Shown: positions 1 to 8,948 of the stretch, one piece after another | Layout: each line of letters opens with the position of its first letter | Position numbering within the stretch: position 1 is the first letter of the stretch | From: Kumtagia sp964244725 | GTDB lineage: Bacteria; Pseudomonadota; Alphaproteobacteria; Rhizobiales; Rhizobiaceae | Direction: 5' to 3' | Assembly: GCA_964244725.1 (NCBI GenBank) | Contig: CAXTJQ010000013.1 | Span: 61,729 to 125,728, forward strand | DNA length: 64,000 bases | Notes under the pieces: model-generated | The model's input: the letters and a program-made list of their open reading frames with translations, nothing else | What the model was told of the DNA's origin: nothing | The model's database searches: none | Translations under genes and position numbers: made by a program

Positions 1-2
1 TG

Positions 3-785
3 GCGATGGTCCCGTTCGGACCGCTGCTCGCCTGGAAGCGTGGCGACCTCTACGCGGTGACGCAGCGGCTGATGGCGGCGTTCGGCGGCGCGCTGCTCGC
101 GATTCTCGTCACCTTGCTGTTCGTCGACGGAGCATCGGTCTTCGCGGCGCTCGGCGTCGGCTTGAGCGCGTGGATGGTGCTCGGCGCGCTGACCGACCTC
201 GCAACCAAATCGGCGGTAGGCAGCGTGCCGCTGACAACGGCTGCACGCCGTTTCGCGGGCCTGCCCCGTTCCGTCTACGGCACGGCGCTGGCCCATGCGG
301 GCATCGGCCTGACGACCCTCGGCGTTGTCTGCACGATTGCCTTCCAGGCCGAGACCATCACCACCATGAAGCCGGGCGGCGCGACCGAGATCGCGGGCTA
401 CACGCTGCGCTACGTTGGACTGACGCCGGGCGCGGGACCAAACTACAGCGAACAGCGCGCCGCCTTCACGCTGATGTCGGGCGAGACGGCGCGCGGCGAA
501 ATCAGCGCGGCGAAGCGCTTCTACCCTGCGCGGCAAACCCCGACGACCGAGGCCGGGATCAAGACCATCGGGCTCAGCCAGCTCTACGTCTCGCTCGGCG
601 ACCCGACCGACGACGGCGGCATCGTGGTGCGGATCTGGTGGAAGCCGCTCGTGACCCTGATCTGGCTCGGAGCGCTGGTCATGATGGCGGCGGGAGCGGT
701 GTCCCTTTCGGATCGCCGCCTGCGGGTCGGCGCGCCCAAGCCGCGCGCCCGCCGGTCCCAAACCGTGCCGGAGCCGTCGGCATGA
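3..785 (+). CDS. ccmF: Cytochrome c-type biogenesis protein CcmF, C-terminal part (cut by window edge)
   Basis: This is the last 260 residues of CcmF, the large inner-membrane heme lyase subunit that works with CcmH to attach heme to apocytochrome c in the periplasm. The reading frame is open to the left edge, so the true start lies outside. The visible part has several hydrophobic membrane segments, a stretch beginning GPLLAWKRGD that is typical of the family, a periplasmic domain with the TMKPGG region, and a final membrane helix before a basic tail. The stop codon overlaps the start of ccmH (ATGA), so the two genes are translationally coupled. The family assignment is confident; the full length cannot be judged. 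Confidence 0.93.
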   Translation, partial: AMVPFGPLLAWKRGDLYAVTQRLMAAFGGALLAILVTLLFVDGASVFAALGVGLSAWMVLGALTDLATKSAVGSVPLTTAARRFAGLPRSVYGTALAHAGIGLTTLGVVCTIAFQAETITTMKPGGATEIAGYTLRYVGLTPGAGPNYSEQRAAFTLMSGETARGEISAAKRFYPARQTPTTEAGIKTIGLSQLYVSLGDPTDDGGIVVRIWWKPLVTLIWLGALVMMAAGAVSLSDRRLRVGAPKPRARRSQTVPEPSA

Positions 786-1252
786 AGGCGTCGGCGCTGG
801 CGATCGGGTTTGCGCTCTATCTTCTGGCGGCGTCGGGGGCGTTCGCCGTCCAGCCCGGCGAACGGCTTGCCGATCCGATGCTCGAGGCGCGTGCGCGCAC
901 GCTGTCGGCGGAATTGCGCTGCATGGTGTGCCAAAACCAGTCGATCGACGATTCCGACGCCGACCTGGCGCATGACCTGCGCGTGCTGGTGCGCGAGCGG
1001 ATCCAGGCCGGCGACGGCGACGCCGCGGTGCTGGACTTCATCGTCGCGCGCTACGGCGAATTCGTCCTCCTCAAGCCGCGCTTCAGCGCCCGCAACGCCC
1101 TGCTCTGGGGCGCGCCGGTGCTGATGCTGGCGGCGGGCGCGGGATATGCGGTCATGGCGATGCGAAGGCGCGGCCGTGTCGCAACGCCTGGTTTGACGGA
1201 TGAGGAGGAAGCTGCGTTGGCGAAGGTATTCGGGACAACTGACAGGCTTTGA
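782..1252 (+). CDS. ccmH: Cytochrome c maturation protein CcmH (CycL)
   Basis: A 156-residue membrane-anchored thiol protein that keeps apocytochrome c cysteines reduced for heme attachment by CcmF. It has an N-terminal signal peptide (ending near the AFA before VQPGE), the family motif LRCMVCQNQSI with the two redox cysteines in CxxC spacing, and a C-terminal membrane helix followed by a basic cytoplasmic tail. The length fits the short CcmH form without a TPR domain. The ATG overlaps the ccmF stop by four bases, so the gene belongs to the same operon and probably ends it, because the next gene is an unrelated toxin-antitoxin pair with its own promoter-like sequence. Confidence 0.95.
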   Translation: MKASALAIGFALYLLAASGAFAVQPGERLADPMLEARARTLSAELRCMVCQNQSIDDSDADLAHDLRVLVRERIQAGDGDAAVLDFIVARYGEFVLLKPRFSARNALLWGAPVLMLAAGAGYAVMAMRRRGRVATPGLTDEEEAALAKVFGTTDRL

Positions 1253-1277
1253 CTTTGGCCGATGTTGAATTATCAAG

Positions 1278-1305
1278 TTGACATCCAATGTCCCATACGT
1301 ATCGT
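1278..1305 (+). promoter_or_regulatory. Candidate sigma-70 promoter of mazEF
   Basis: A perfect -35 hexamer TTGACA (1278-1283) is followed after 16 bases by TATCGT (1300-1305), about 33 bases ahead of the mazE start. It lies between ccmH and mazE, which otherwise share strand. This is seen by eye only; no transcription start is known. Confidence 0.45.
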
Positions 1306-1337
1306 CATCGTAGACACGCAGCCGCTAAGGAACGTCC

Positions 1338-1580
1338 ATGATCGCTCATGTCGCAAAATGGGGCAACAGCCTTGCGCTGCGGATTCCGACAGCTTTTGCT
1401 CGCCAGATTTCGGTGACCGAAGGTGTTTCGGTCGACATTTCCGTGGCGGATGGCGCGCTGGTGGTCCGTCCGATCGATGAACCGGATGTCTATGATCTGG
1501 ATGCCCTTCTGGCTGGAATCACGGAAGAAAATCGTCATGGCGAGATTGCCGCCGGCCGGTCGGCCGGCAACGAAATCTAG
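1338..1580 (+). CDS. mazE: MazE/AbrB-family antitoxin
   Basis: An 80-residue antitoxin whose N-terminus, AHVAKWGNSLALRIP, is the classical MazE/AbrB swapped-hairpin DNA-binding motif; the acidic C-terminal half (DEPDVYDLDALLAGI) fits the toxin-binding tail. By family knowledge it neutralises MazF and represses its own operon. The next gene, a MazF toxin, starts inside its 3' end (44-base overlap), the usual coupling of such pairs. The ATG at 1338 is preceded by AAGGAACG, an acceptable ribosome binding site. Confidence 0.9.
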   Translation: MIAHVAKWGNSLALRIPTAFARQISVTEGVSVDISVADGALVVRPIDEPDVYDLDALLAGITEENRHGEIAAGRSAGNEI

Positions 1581-1914
1581 AGAACCTTACTGCCCGGAGC
1601 AGTATGATGTCGTCCATATCCAATTCGATCCGCAGGCGGGCCGGGAGCAAGCGGAAAACAGATACGCCTTGGTGCTGTCGCCTCGCAAATACAATGCTGT
1701 CGCTCGGCTCTGCGTACTTTGCCCGATAACCACGAAGGTGAAAGGATATCCTTTTGAAGTCGCGGTAGGCGACGGTGGAAAGACCAGGGGCGTGGTTCTG
1801 GCCGATCAGATCAAGAGCTTTGACTGGTCGGCCCGGAATGCCAGATTTTTCGAGCACCGGCCTGACGTAGCGCCGCATGTGATCGGAAAGGTCAAGGCGC
1901 TTCTCGGGATCTAG
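1537..1914 (+). CDS. mazF: MazF-family endoribonuclease toxin
   Basis: A 125-residue MazF/PemK toxin, a sequence-specific mRNA interferase. Key family blocks are visible: FDPQAGREQAENRYALVLS near residue 30, LCPITTKVKGYPFEV in the middle, and GVVLADQIKSFDW near residue 90. I chose the ATG at 1537, which gives a normal family length and a 44-base overlap with mazE; longer in-frame extensions would run through the mazE coding region and have no MazF similarity. The N-terminus carries about 15 extra residues before the usual start of the fold (YCPEQYDVVHIQFD), so an internal start is possible. Confidence 0.88.
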   Translation: MARLPPAGRPATKSREPYCPEQYDVVHIQFDPQAGREQAENRYALVLSPRKYNAVARLCVLCPITTKVKGYPFEVAVGDGGKTRGVVLADQIKSFDWSARNARFFEHRPDVAPHVIGKVKALLGI

Positions 1915-2051
1915 CATATGAAGGCCGCTGTCGGCCCCCAACATTACAATCATTTCACCTGCCGGAAATGGCGCCGTAATGTGAGCGCTCCTATCTCTGT
2001 CGCCAGAGGATGCCGATGTCATGCATCCCGCTGCAGAGGATTTCAGCCACC

Positions 2052-3605
2052 ATGACCACCCCCCAGACCCCCTTGTCGCGGACCCGGACGCGTCTCCTGG
2101 CCGCAGTCGCTTCGGTCGCGATCGCCGGCGCCATCGGCTTCGGCGCCGTCGCGTCGGGCACCGCGCCCGTGCTTGCCGACGCTGTCCGCATCGAAGCGCC
2201 CCAGGCGCCGGGCTTCGCCGATGTCGTCGAAAAGGTCTCGCCGGCCGTCGTCAGCGTTCAGGTCAAGGCCAAGATCGAGCCGGCCGCCGACCGCGACATG
2301 AACGGCCTGTTCCAGCAGGATCCGGGCTTCGACCAGCTTCCCGATAACCACCCGCTGAAGCGCTTCTTCCGCGACTTCCGTGGCGACGGCCAGCAGCAGG
2401 GGCAAAACGACCAGCGCCGCCAGCGCCACGGCAACCGCGAGCGCGGCCCGCGTCCGACCGCGCAGGGCTCGGGCTTCTTCATCTCCGAGGACGGCTATCT
2501 CGTCACCAACAACCATGTGGTCGAGGGCGGCTCCAACTTCACGGTGGTGATGAGCAATGGCGACGAACTCGACGCCAAGCTGATCGGCGCCGATCCGCGC
2601 ACCGACCTCGCCGTGCTGAAGGTCGACGACGCCCGGAAATTCACCTATGTCGATTTCGCCGATGACGCCAAGGTGCGCGTCGGCGACTGGGTCGTGGCGG
2701 TCGGCAATCCGTTCGGCCTTGGTGGAACCGTTACCGCCGGCATCGTCTCGGCCCGCGGCCGCGACATCGGCGCCGGTCCTTACGACGACTTCCTGCAGAT
2801 CGACGCGGCGGTCAACCGCGGCAATTCCGGAGGCCCGGCCTTCAACCTCAACGGCGAGGTGGTCGGCATCAACACCGCGATCTTCTCGCCCTCGGGCGGC
2901 GGCAATGTCGGCATCGCGTTCGCGATTCCCGCCTCGACCGCCAAGGTGGTGGTCGGCGATCTCATGAAGACCGGCAACGTCTCGCGCGGCTGGCTCGGCG
3001 TGCAGATTCAGCCGGTCGACAAGGACATCGCGGATTCGCTCGGCCTGACGTCCGCCAAGGGCGCGATCGTCTCCGAGGCGCAGGCCGATGGTCCCGCGCT
3101 GGCCGCCGGCATCAAGTCGGGCGACGTCATCACCGCCATCGACGGCAAGCAAGTCGCATCGCCGCGCGAACTCGCCAAGCTCATCGGCGGCATCGCGCCC
3201 GGCAAGACCATCGAGGTCACGTTATGGCGCGGCGGCAAGTCCGAGACGGTGAAGCTCGAGCTCGGGACGCTGCCGGGCGCCGACAAGCAGGCGTCGAACG
3301 ATCAGGACAAGTCGCAGCCGGTCGAGCCGTCGAACTCGCTGGCCGACCTTGGCCTGACCGTGGCGCCCGCCGACAACGGCAAGGGCGTCGTGGTGACCGA
3401 TGTCGATCCCGACAGCGACGCCGCCGATCGCGGCATCCAGGCCGGCGACGTGATCATCACGGTCAACGCGAAAGCCGTGACCGCGGCCGGCGACGTCGCC
3501 TCGGCGATGGACGCCGCCGCCAAGGCCGGCCGCAAGGCGGTGCTGGTGCAGGTGACGCGCGACGACAACAACCGCTTCGTCGCGCTGCCCGTCGCGCAAG
3601 GCTGA
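2052..3605 (+). CDS. degP: Periplasmic serine endoprotease DegP/MucD-like
   Basis: A 517-residue DegP/HtrA-family protease that degrades or refolds misfolded envelope proteins. After a signal segment (LLAAVASVAIAGAIGFG) comes a trypsin-like domain with the full triad: His155 in NNHVVEG, Asp185 in TDLAVLKV and Ser259 in RGNSGGPAF. Two PDZ domains follow, one starting near SRGWLGVQIQP and one near the C-terminus (ADRGIQAGDVIITVN). A low-complexity Gln/Arg-rich stretch (GDGQQQGQNDQRRQRHG) lies in the LA-loop region. The start is set by the GAGGA ribosome site at 2036-2040 and by the signal peptide. It stands just before a two-component system, an order common in Rhizobiales. Confidence 0.95.
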   Translation: MTTPQTPLSRTRTRLLAAVASVAIAGAIGFGAVASGTAPVLADAVRIEAPQAPGFADVVEKVSPAVVSVQVKAKIEPAADRDMNGLFQQDPGFDQLPDNHPLKRFFRDFRGDGQQQGQNDQRRQRHGNRERGPRPTAQGSGFFISEDGYLVTNNHVVEGGSNFTVVMSNGDELDAKLIGADPRTDLAVLKVDDARKFTYVDFADDAKVRVGDWVVAVGNPFGLGGTVTAGIVSARGRDIGAGPYDDFLQIDAAVNRGNSGGPAFNLNGEVVGINTAIFSPSGGGNVGIAFAIPASTAKVVVGDLMKTGNVSRGWLGVQIQPVDKDIADSLGLTSAKGAIVSEAQADGPALAAGIKSGDVITAIDGKQVASPRELAKLIGGIAPGKTIEVTLWRGGKSETVKLELGTLPGADKQASNDQDKSQPVEPSNSLADLGLTVAPADNGKGVVVTDVDPDSDAADRGIQAGDVIITVNAKAVTAAGDVASAMDAAAKAGRKAVLVQVTRDDNNRFVALPVAQG

Positions 3606-3611
3606 TCGAAC

Positions 3612-3649
3612 GTCCCGCGCTCCGGTCACCCCCGAACGAAGCGCGGGAC
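3612..3649 (+). repeat. Perfect 10-bp inverted repeat after degP
   Basis: GTCCCGCGCT at 3612-3621 pairs perfectly with AGCGCGGGAC at 3640-3649 around an 18-base loop, six bases after the degP stop. There is no T-run behind it. It may be an RNA-stabilising 3' hairpin. Confidence 0.5.
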
Positions 3650-3691
3650 CAGGAACCGGTCCGTGTCGACGTTTGTGCATGGGTCGGTTCC

Positions 3692-3736
3692 AGCGGCAGC
3701 AGACCCCATCTCTGCTGCCGCTCATCCTGGGGTTTT
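3692..3736 (+). terminator. Likely transcription terminator between degP and the response regulator
   Basis: AGCGGCAGCAG (3692-3702) pairs perfectly with CTGCTGCCGCT (3712-3722) around a 9-base loop, giving an 11-bp stem; a short GGGGTTTTCC tract follows. The T-run is short and ten bases downstream, so it is a plausible but not ideal intrinsic terminator. Confidence 0.5.
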
Positions 3737-3793
3737 CCAATGACCTTCGCGGCGCCGAATTTGAAAGACCGATTTTCAGCGTATGGTGATGCG

Positions 3794-4468
3794 ATGAAGA
3801 TTCTGGTCATCGAGGACGACCGCGAGGCGGCCGACTACCTGCAGAAGGCGCTGTCGGAGGCCGGTCATACCGTGCATCTGGCGAGCGACGGCGACAGCGG
3901 CTTTTCGCTTGCCGAAACCGGCAAATACGATGTCATGGTGGTGGACCGCATGCTGCCGCGCCGGGACGGGCTGTCGGTCATCGCCGGGTTGCGCTCGCAT
4001 GGCGACACCACGCCCGTCCTCATCCTCTCGGCGCTCGGCGAGGTCGACGACCGCGTGACCGGGCTGCGCGCCGGGGGCGACGACTATCTCACCAAGCCGT
4101 ACGCCTTCACGGAGCTTCTGGCCCGCGTCGAGGTGCTGTGCCGGCGCGCCAACGCCAAGGACGCCGAGACGGTCTACCGCGCCGGCGATCTCGAACTCGA
4201 CCGGCTTTCGCACACGGTCCGCCGGGCTGCGCGCGATATCTCGCTGCAGCCGCGCGAGTTCAAGCTGCTCGAATATCTGATGCGCCATGCCGGCCAGGTC
4301 GTGACGCGCACCATGCTGCTCGAAAACGTCTGGGACTATCATTTCGACCCGCAGACCAACGTCATCGACGTCCACGTCTCGCGGCTGCGATCCAAGATCG
4401 AGAAGGGCTTCGATACGCCGATCCTGCATACGGTCCGGGGCGCTGGCTATATGCTGAAAGCCGCTTGA
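3794..4468 (+). CDS. OmpR/PhoB-family response regulator
   Basis: A 224-residue two-component response regulator. The receiver domain (residues 1-120) has the acidic pocket IEDDRE, the phosphoacceptor Asp51 in VVDRMLP and the conserved lysine in LTKPYAF; a winged-helix DNA-binding domain follows (about 130-224) with the typical LLENVWDYHFDPQTN and HTVRGAGY blocks. I chose the ATG at 3794 because the receiver fold begins immediately (MKILVIEDD). The partner kinase begins four bases after its stop, so they form one operon, which runs into glnE. The regulated genes are unknown; similarity is to the heavy-metal/QseB-like branch. Confidence 0.93.
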   Translation: MKILVIEDDREAADYLQKALSEAGHTVHLASDGDSGFSLAETGKYDVMVVDRMLPRRDGLSVIAGLRSHGDTTPVLILSALGEVDDRVTGLRAGGDDYLTKPYAFTELLARVEVLCRRANAKDAETVYRAGDLELDRLSHTVRRAARDISLQPREFKLLEYLMRHAGQVVTRTMLLENVWDYHFDPQTNVIDVHVSRLRSKIEKGFDTPILHTVRGAGYMLKAA

Positions 4469-4472
4469 CCGC

Positions 4473-5915
4473 ATGGCGGTCCCCGCCATCTTCAAGACGA
4501 CGGCGGCGCGGCTTTCGGCGCTTTACCTCCTCCTGTTCGGCGCCTGCGCGATCGGCCTCGTCTTCTACATGACGGCGCTCTCGGCGCGCATGCTGACCGC
4601 CCAGACGCAGGAGACCATCAACGAGGAGGTCGTCGGCCTCGCCAACGCCTATCAGCGCGGCGGCCTGCCGCTGCTCGTGCGCATGATCGAGCGCCGCTCG
4701 CGCCAGCCCGGCGCCAATCTCTACCTGATCGCCGACACCAACGGGCAGATTCTGTCGGGCAATGTCGAGAGCCTCGAGCCCGGCGTCCTCGACACCGACG
4801 GCTGGACGGAACGGCCCTTCTCCTATCAGCGCTACGGCGAGGGCAGCGGCGAGCGCAGGGTGGCCGCGGCCGATGCGCCCGCCGCCGCCGAGACGGAAAC
4901 CCGCCATGCCGCGATCGCGCTGGTTTTGCGCCTGCCCAACCAGATGATCGCGCTGGTCGGACGCGACCTCGGCGAGCCGGAGCGGTTTCGCGCCGTGGTC
5001 CGCCGATCGCTCGCCGTGGCGCTCGGCGTGATGGGCGTCGGCGGATTGCTGATCTGGTTCTTCGTCGGCCGGCGCGCGCTGCGGCGCATCGACACCGTCT
5101 CGGAGGCCAGCCGGCGCATCATGGGCGGCGATTTGACCGGCCGCCTGCCGGTGACGGGCGCCGGCGACGAGTTCGACCGGCTGTCGGAGAATCTGAACAT
5201 CATGCTGGCGCGCATCGCCGAGCTCAACGAGGGTCTCAAACAGGTCTCCGACAATATCGCGCACGACCTGAAGACGCCGCTGACCCGCCTGCGCAACCGG
5301 GCCGAGGCGGCGCTTGGCGCGAGCGCCGACGGCGCCGCCTATCGCGAGACGCTGGAGGCGATGATCGGCGAATCCGACCAGCTCATACGGACGTTCAACG
5401 CCATCCTCATGATCTCGCGCCTCGAAGCCGGCTATTCGGCCGAGCCGACCGCGCGCGTCGATCTCTCCAAGGTCGTGGCCGATGTCGCGGAATTGTACGA
5501 GCCCGCGGCCGACGAACTGGGTGTGACGCTGGACGCGCAGGTTCCGAACGGGCTGACGCTCGACGGCAACCGCGAACTGCTGGCGCAGTCGGTTTCCAAC
5601 GTGGTCGACAACGCGATCAAATACTCCGCCGGGGCGAGCGAAGCGCCGAAGGTCGTCGTCCGCCTGGAATCCGAGGCCGGCCTGCTGGTTCTGTCGGTAT
5701 CCGACAATGGCGCGGGCATTCCCGACGAGCAGGATCGCGCCCGCGCGACGGAACGCTTCGTGCGGCTGGAAAAGAGCCGGTCGCAACCGGGATCGGGCCT
5801 GGGGCTCAGCCTGGCCAAGGCCGTGATGAAATTCCACGGCGGCCGACTCGATCTCGAGCCCGCCGCGCCGGGGCTGCGCGTGGTGATGAGCTTTCCGCGC
5901 AAGGATGCGGCCTGA
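4473..5915 (+). CDS. Sensor histidine kinase paired with the OmpR-type regulator
   Basis: A 480-residue inner-membrane sensor kinase. A first membrane helix (about residues 13-35, LYLLLFGACAIGLVFYMTA), a periplasmic sensing region, a second helix (about 175-195) and a HAMP domain precede the dimerisation domain, where His264 in SDNIAHDLKTPLTRLRNR is the phosphorylated residue. The ATP-binding domain shows an N box (NVVDNAIKYS), a G1 box (DNGAGIP) and a G2 box (GSGLGLSLAKAV). It follows the regulator gene by four bases, and its stop overlaps the glnE start (TGATG). The signal sensed is unknown. Confidence 0.93.
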   Translation: MAVPAIFKTTAARLSALYLLLFGACAIGLVFYMTALSARMLTAQTQETINEEVVGLANAYQRGGLPLLVRMIERRSRQPGANLYLIADTNGQILSGNVESLEPGVLDTDGWTERPFSYQRYGEGSGERRVAAADAPAAAETETRHAAIALVLRLPNQMIALVGRDLGEPERFRAVVRRSLAVALGVMGVGGLLIWFFVGRRALRRIDTVSEASRRIMGGDLTGRLPVTGAGDEFDRLSENLNIMLARIAELNEGLKQVSDNIAHDLKTPLTRLRNRAEAALGASADGAAYRETLEAMIGESDQLIRTFNAILMISRLEAGYSAEPTARVDLSKVVADVAELYEPAADELGVTLDAQVPNGLTLDGNRELLAQSVSNVVDNAIKYSAGASEAPKVVVRLESEAGLLVLSVSDNGAGIPDEQDRARATERFVRLEKSRSQPGSGLGLSLAKAVMKFHGGRLDLEPAAPGLRVVMSFPRKDAA

Positions 5916-8884
5916 TGGCCCGCGCGCGCAAGGCCGAGGCGACGCCGTCGTTCTTGTTCGGCAGCGCGCCGGCGGCGCTTGAACCGCTCGACGCCGAAAA
6001 AGCGCGCGCGGCCTTGACGGCGCTCGCTTCGGCGGCCGCGGGGCAGGGTCTGCCGCGCCTTGCGGCGCTGTGCGTTTCCGGGTCGCCGGACGCCGCTTTC
6101 CTCGGTGCGGCCTCCGAGCTGTCGCCGTTCCTGCGCGACGGCCTGCTGCGGCGGCCAGGGTTGCTGGACGCCCTTTTCGACACGGGCGTCACCGACAGGC
6201 TGGATGCCATCGCGGCCGCTCTCGGCCGGCTTTCGACGACGGCGGCTCTGTCGGAAAAGGGCCTCATGGCCGATTTGCGCCGCCTGAAGCGCGAGGCGCA
6301 CCTGCTGATCGCGCTCGACGATCTGGCGCGGTCCGCCACGACCGCGCAAACCGTCCGCCGCCTGAGCGCGCTCGCCGACGCTTGCGTCGGCGCGGCCGTT
6401 GCGTTCCTGCTCCGCGACGCCCACCGGTCCGGCAAACTCTGCCTGCCCGATCCCGGCGACCCCGCGACCGGCTCGGGCTGGATCGTCATCGCCATGGGCA
6501 AGCTCGGCGCGCGCGAACTTAACTACTCCTCCGACATCGACCTGATCGTCTTCTTCGATCCCAACGCACCGGCCATTTTCGATCGGTTCGAGGCCAACGA
6601 GGTCTTCACCCGCCTGACGCGGCGGCTGGTCCGCATCCTGCAGGACCGCACGGAAGACGGCTACGTGTTCCGAACCGACCTGCGCCTGCGTCCCGATCCC
6701 GGATCGACGCCGCTGGCGATCCCGGTCCTTGCGGCGCTGAACTACTACGAGGGGCGCGGCCAGAACTGGGAACGCGCCGCCATGATCAAGGCGCGCCCCG
6801 TCGCCGGCGATCTCGATGCGGGAAGGGCGTTCCTTGCCGAATTGCAGCCCTATGTCTGGCGCAAATATATGGATTTCGCGGCGATCGCCGACGTCCACTC
6901 CATCAAGCGCCAGATCCACGACCATCGCGGCCACGGCGAGATCGCAGTCGCGGGCCACAACGTCAAGCTCGGTCGCGGCGGCATCCGCGAGATCGAGTTC
7001 TTCGTCCAGACCCAGCAGCTCATCGCCGGCGGCCGCTATCCGCAGTTGCGTGGCCGGGAGACCGTGGCGATGCTCGACGGTCTGGCGGTTCATCGCTGGA
7101 TCACCTACGACGCGCGGGACGCGTTGACCAGGAACTACTGGTTCCTGCGCCGCGTCGAGCACGCCATCCAGATGGTGAACGACGAGCAGAGCCATGTGCT
7201 GCCGGAGGACGACGAGGGTCTGGAGCGCATCGCGCGCCTGCTCGGTTACGCCGGCGCGGAGCCGTTCTCGCGGGATTTCCGCGCCTCCTTGCAACAGGTC
7301 GAACGGCACTATGCCGCCCTGTTCGAGGCCGCGCCGCAACTCTCCGCCGGCATCGGCAATCTCGTTTTCACGGGCGATGTCGACGACCCCGAAACCCTCC
7401 TGACGCTCTCGCAGCTCGGCTTCGAGCGGGCGGCCGATATGTCGCGCCTGATCCGCAACTGGCATTTCGGCCGTTATCGGGCGACCCGGTCCGCCGAGGC
7501 GCGGGAGCGCCTGACCGAACTGACGCCGATGTTGCTTCAGGCGTTCGGCCAGACCCGCCGCGCCGATGACGCCCTGGTGGCCTTCGACGCGTTCCTCGCC
7601 GGGTTGCCGGCAGGCATCCAGCTGTTTTCCCTGCTCCACTCCAATCCGGCTCTTCTCCGGTTGCTGGCCACGATCATGGGCGCGGCCCCGCGTCTGGCGG
7701 CGATCATCACGCGGCGTCCGCATGTGTTCGACGGCTTGCTCGACCGTTCGCTCCTGGCCGAACTCCCGGACCGGACCTATCTGGCCGGCCGCCTCGGCGC
7801 GTTTCTCGAAGGCGTGGCGGCGCATGAGGAAACCCTCGACAGGCTCCGCATCTTCGCGTCCGAACAGAAGTTTCTCATCGGCGTGCGCCTGCTCGCCGGC
7901 GCGATCGACGCGAAGCGCGCCGGAAAAGCGTTTTCGGATCTCGCCGACCTGACGGTCTCGTCCGCGCTCGATGCGGTCCGGAGCGAGTTCGAGGCGCGTC
8001 ATGGCGCGGTCGCCGGCGGCAGGGTCGCCATTCTCGGCATGGGCAAGCTCGGCAGCCGGGAACTCACGGCCGGCTCGGACGTCGACCTGATCCTGCTCTA
8101 CGACCACGCGGACGACGCCGACATGTCCGACGGCGAAAAGCCTCTCGCTCCGTCACACTACTATATCCGCATGACGCAGCGCCTGATTGCCGCCATCTCG
8201 GCGCAGACCGCTCAAGGCGTGCTCTACGAGGTCGACCTGCGCCTGCGCCCGTCCGGCAACAAGGGTCCGGTCGCGACCCACATCGAGTCGTTCCGCAAAT
8301 ATCAGCGCAACCAGGCGTGGACCTGGGAGCACATGGCGCTGACGCGGGCGCGTGTCGTCGCCGGCGATGACGGATTTCGCGCGGATATCGAAAACGAGGT
8401 CGCGTCGATCCTGGCCGGCCCGCACAGTCGCCGCAAGGTGGTCAAGGATGCGCTGGCGATGCGCCGCGTGATCGAGACGCAGAAGCCGCCCCGCGATCTT
8501 TGGGATGTCAAGCTGATCGCAGGCGGGCAGATCGATCTCGAATTCCTGGCGCAGGTCGCGGTCCTGCTCGGCCGGGCCGGCGCCGGGCCGGGCCGGCCGA
8601 CCGGCACCGGCGAGATCCTTGAGCGCCTGAACGGCGGCTTCGCGGACGCGGCCGTCCGGGAGGAGCTTTCCCAGGCTCACGCGCTCTATCTCTCGGTGAC
8701 GCAGATGGTCCGGCTCTGCCTGACCGGGCCTTTCGACCGCGCCGATGTCCCGCCCGGACTGGCCGACCTGCTTGCCCGCGTCGCCGACCTGCCCGACATC
8801 GGGGTGCTCGAAGCGCACCTCACGGAAACGGCGCGGACGGTGCGAAGGCATTTCGGCCATCTGCTACGTGACGCCCGGACATGA
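5915..8884 (+). CDS. glnE: Bifunctional glutamine synthetase adenylyltransferase/deadenylyltransferase GlnE
   Basis: A 989-residue enzyme that adds AMP to glutamine synthetase when nitrogen is plentiful and removes it when nitrogen is scarce, under control of PII proteins. Two nucleotidyltransferase domains are visible: one near residues 190-220 (MGKLGARELNYSSDIDLIV, the deadenylylating half) and one near 705-735 (MGKLGSRELTAGSDVDLIL, the adenylylating half), each with the G-S/Y-D-x-D metal site. The length is typical for alphaproteobacteria. The ATG overlaps the upstream kinase stop by one base, so nitrogen control is transcriptionally coupled to an envelope-type two-component system, an order often seen in Rhizobiales. 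Confidence 0.97.
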   Translation: MARARKAEATPSFLFGSAPAALEPLDAEKARAALTALASAAAGQGLPRLAALCVSGSPDAAFLGAASELSPFLRDGLLRRPGLLDALFDTGVTDRLDAIAAALGRLSTTAALSEKGLMADLRRLKREAHLLIALDDLARSATTAQTVRRLSALADACVGAAVAFLLRDAHRSGKLCLPDPGDPATGSGWIVIAMGKLGARELNYSSDIDLIVFFDPNAPAIFDRFEANEVFTRLTRRLVRILQDRTEDGYVFRTDLRLRPDPGSTPLAIPVLAALNYYEGRGQNWERAAMIKARPVAGDLDAGRAFLAELQPYVWRKYMDFAAIADVHSIKRQIHDHRGHGEIAVAGHNVKLGRGGIREIEFFVQTQQLIAGGRYPQLRGRETVAMLDGLAVHRWITYDARDALTRNYWFLRRVEHAIQMVNDEQSHVLPEDDEGLERIARLLGYAGAEPFSRDFRASLQQVERHYAALFEAAPQLSAGIGNLVFTGDVDDPETLLTLSQLGFERAADMSRLIRNWHFGRYRATRSAEARERLTELTPMLLQAFGQTRRADDALVAFDAFLAGLPAGIQLFSLLHSNPALLRLLATIMGAAPRLAAIITRRPHVFDGLLDRSLLAELPDRTYLAGRLGAFLEGVAAHEETLDRLRIFASEQKFLIGVRLLAGAIDAKRAGKAFSDLADLTVSSALDAVRSEFEARHGAVAGGRVAILGMGKLGSRELTAGSDVDLILLYDHADDADMSDGEKPLAPSHYYIRMTQRLIAAISAQTAQGVLYEVDLRLRPSGNKGPVATHIESFRKYQRNQAWTWEHMALTRARVVAGDDGFRADIENEVASILAGPHSRRKVVKDALAMRRVIETQKPPRDLWDVKLIAGGQIDLEFLAQVAVLLGRAGAGPGRPTGTGEILERLNGGFADAAVREELSQAHALYLSVTQMVRLCLTGPFDRADVPPGLADLLARVADLPDIGVLEAHLTETARTVRRHFGHLLRDART

Positions 8885-8948
8885 TGGCGATGGGACGCCG
8901 GATGGTCGGGCGAAGTGCATCGGGGGCAACCCTGCAATGGAGAGTGTC

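Noticed and set aside
5432..8107. Very long open frame of 891 codons on the minus strand across glnE
   Set aside because: It is antisense to a well-supported GlnE gene; long antisense frames arise from the high GC content, and the translation has no recognisable domain.
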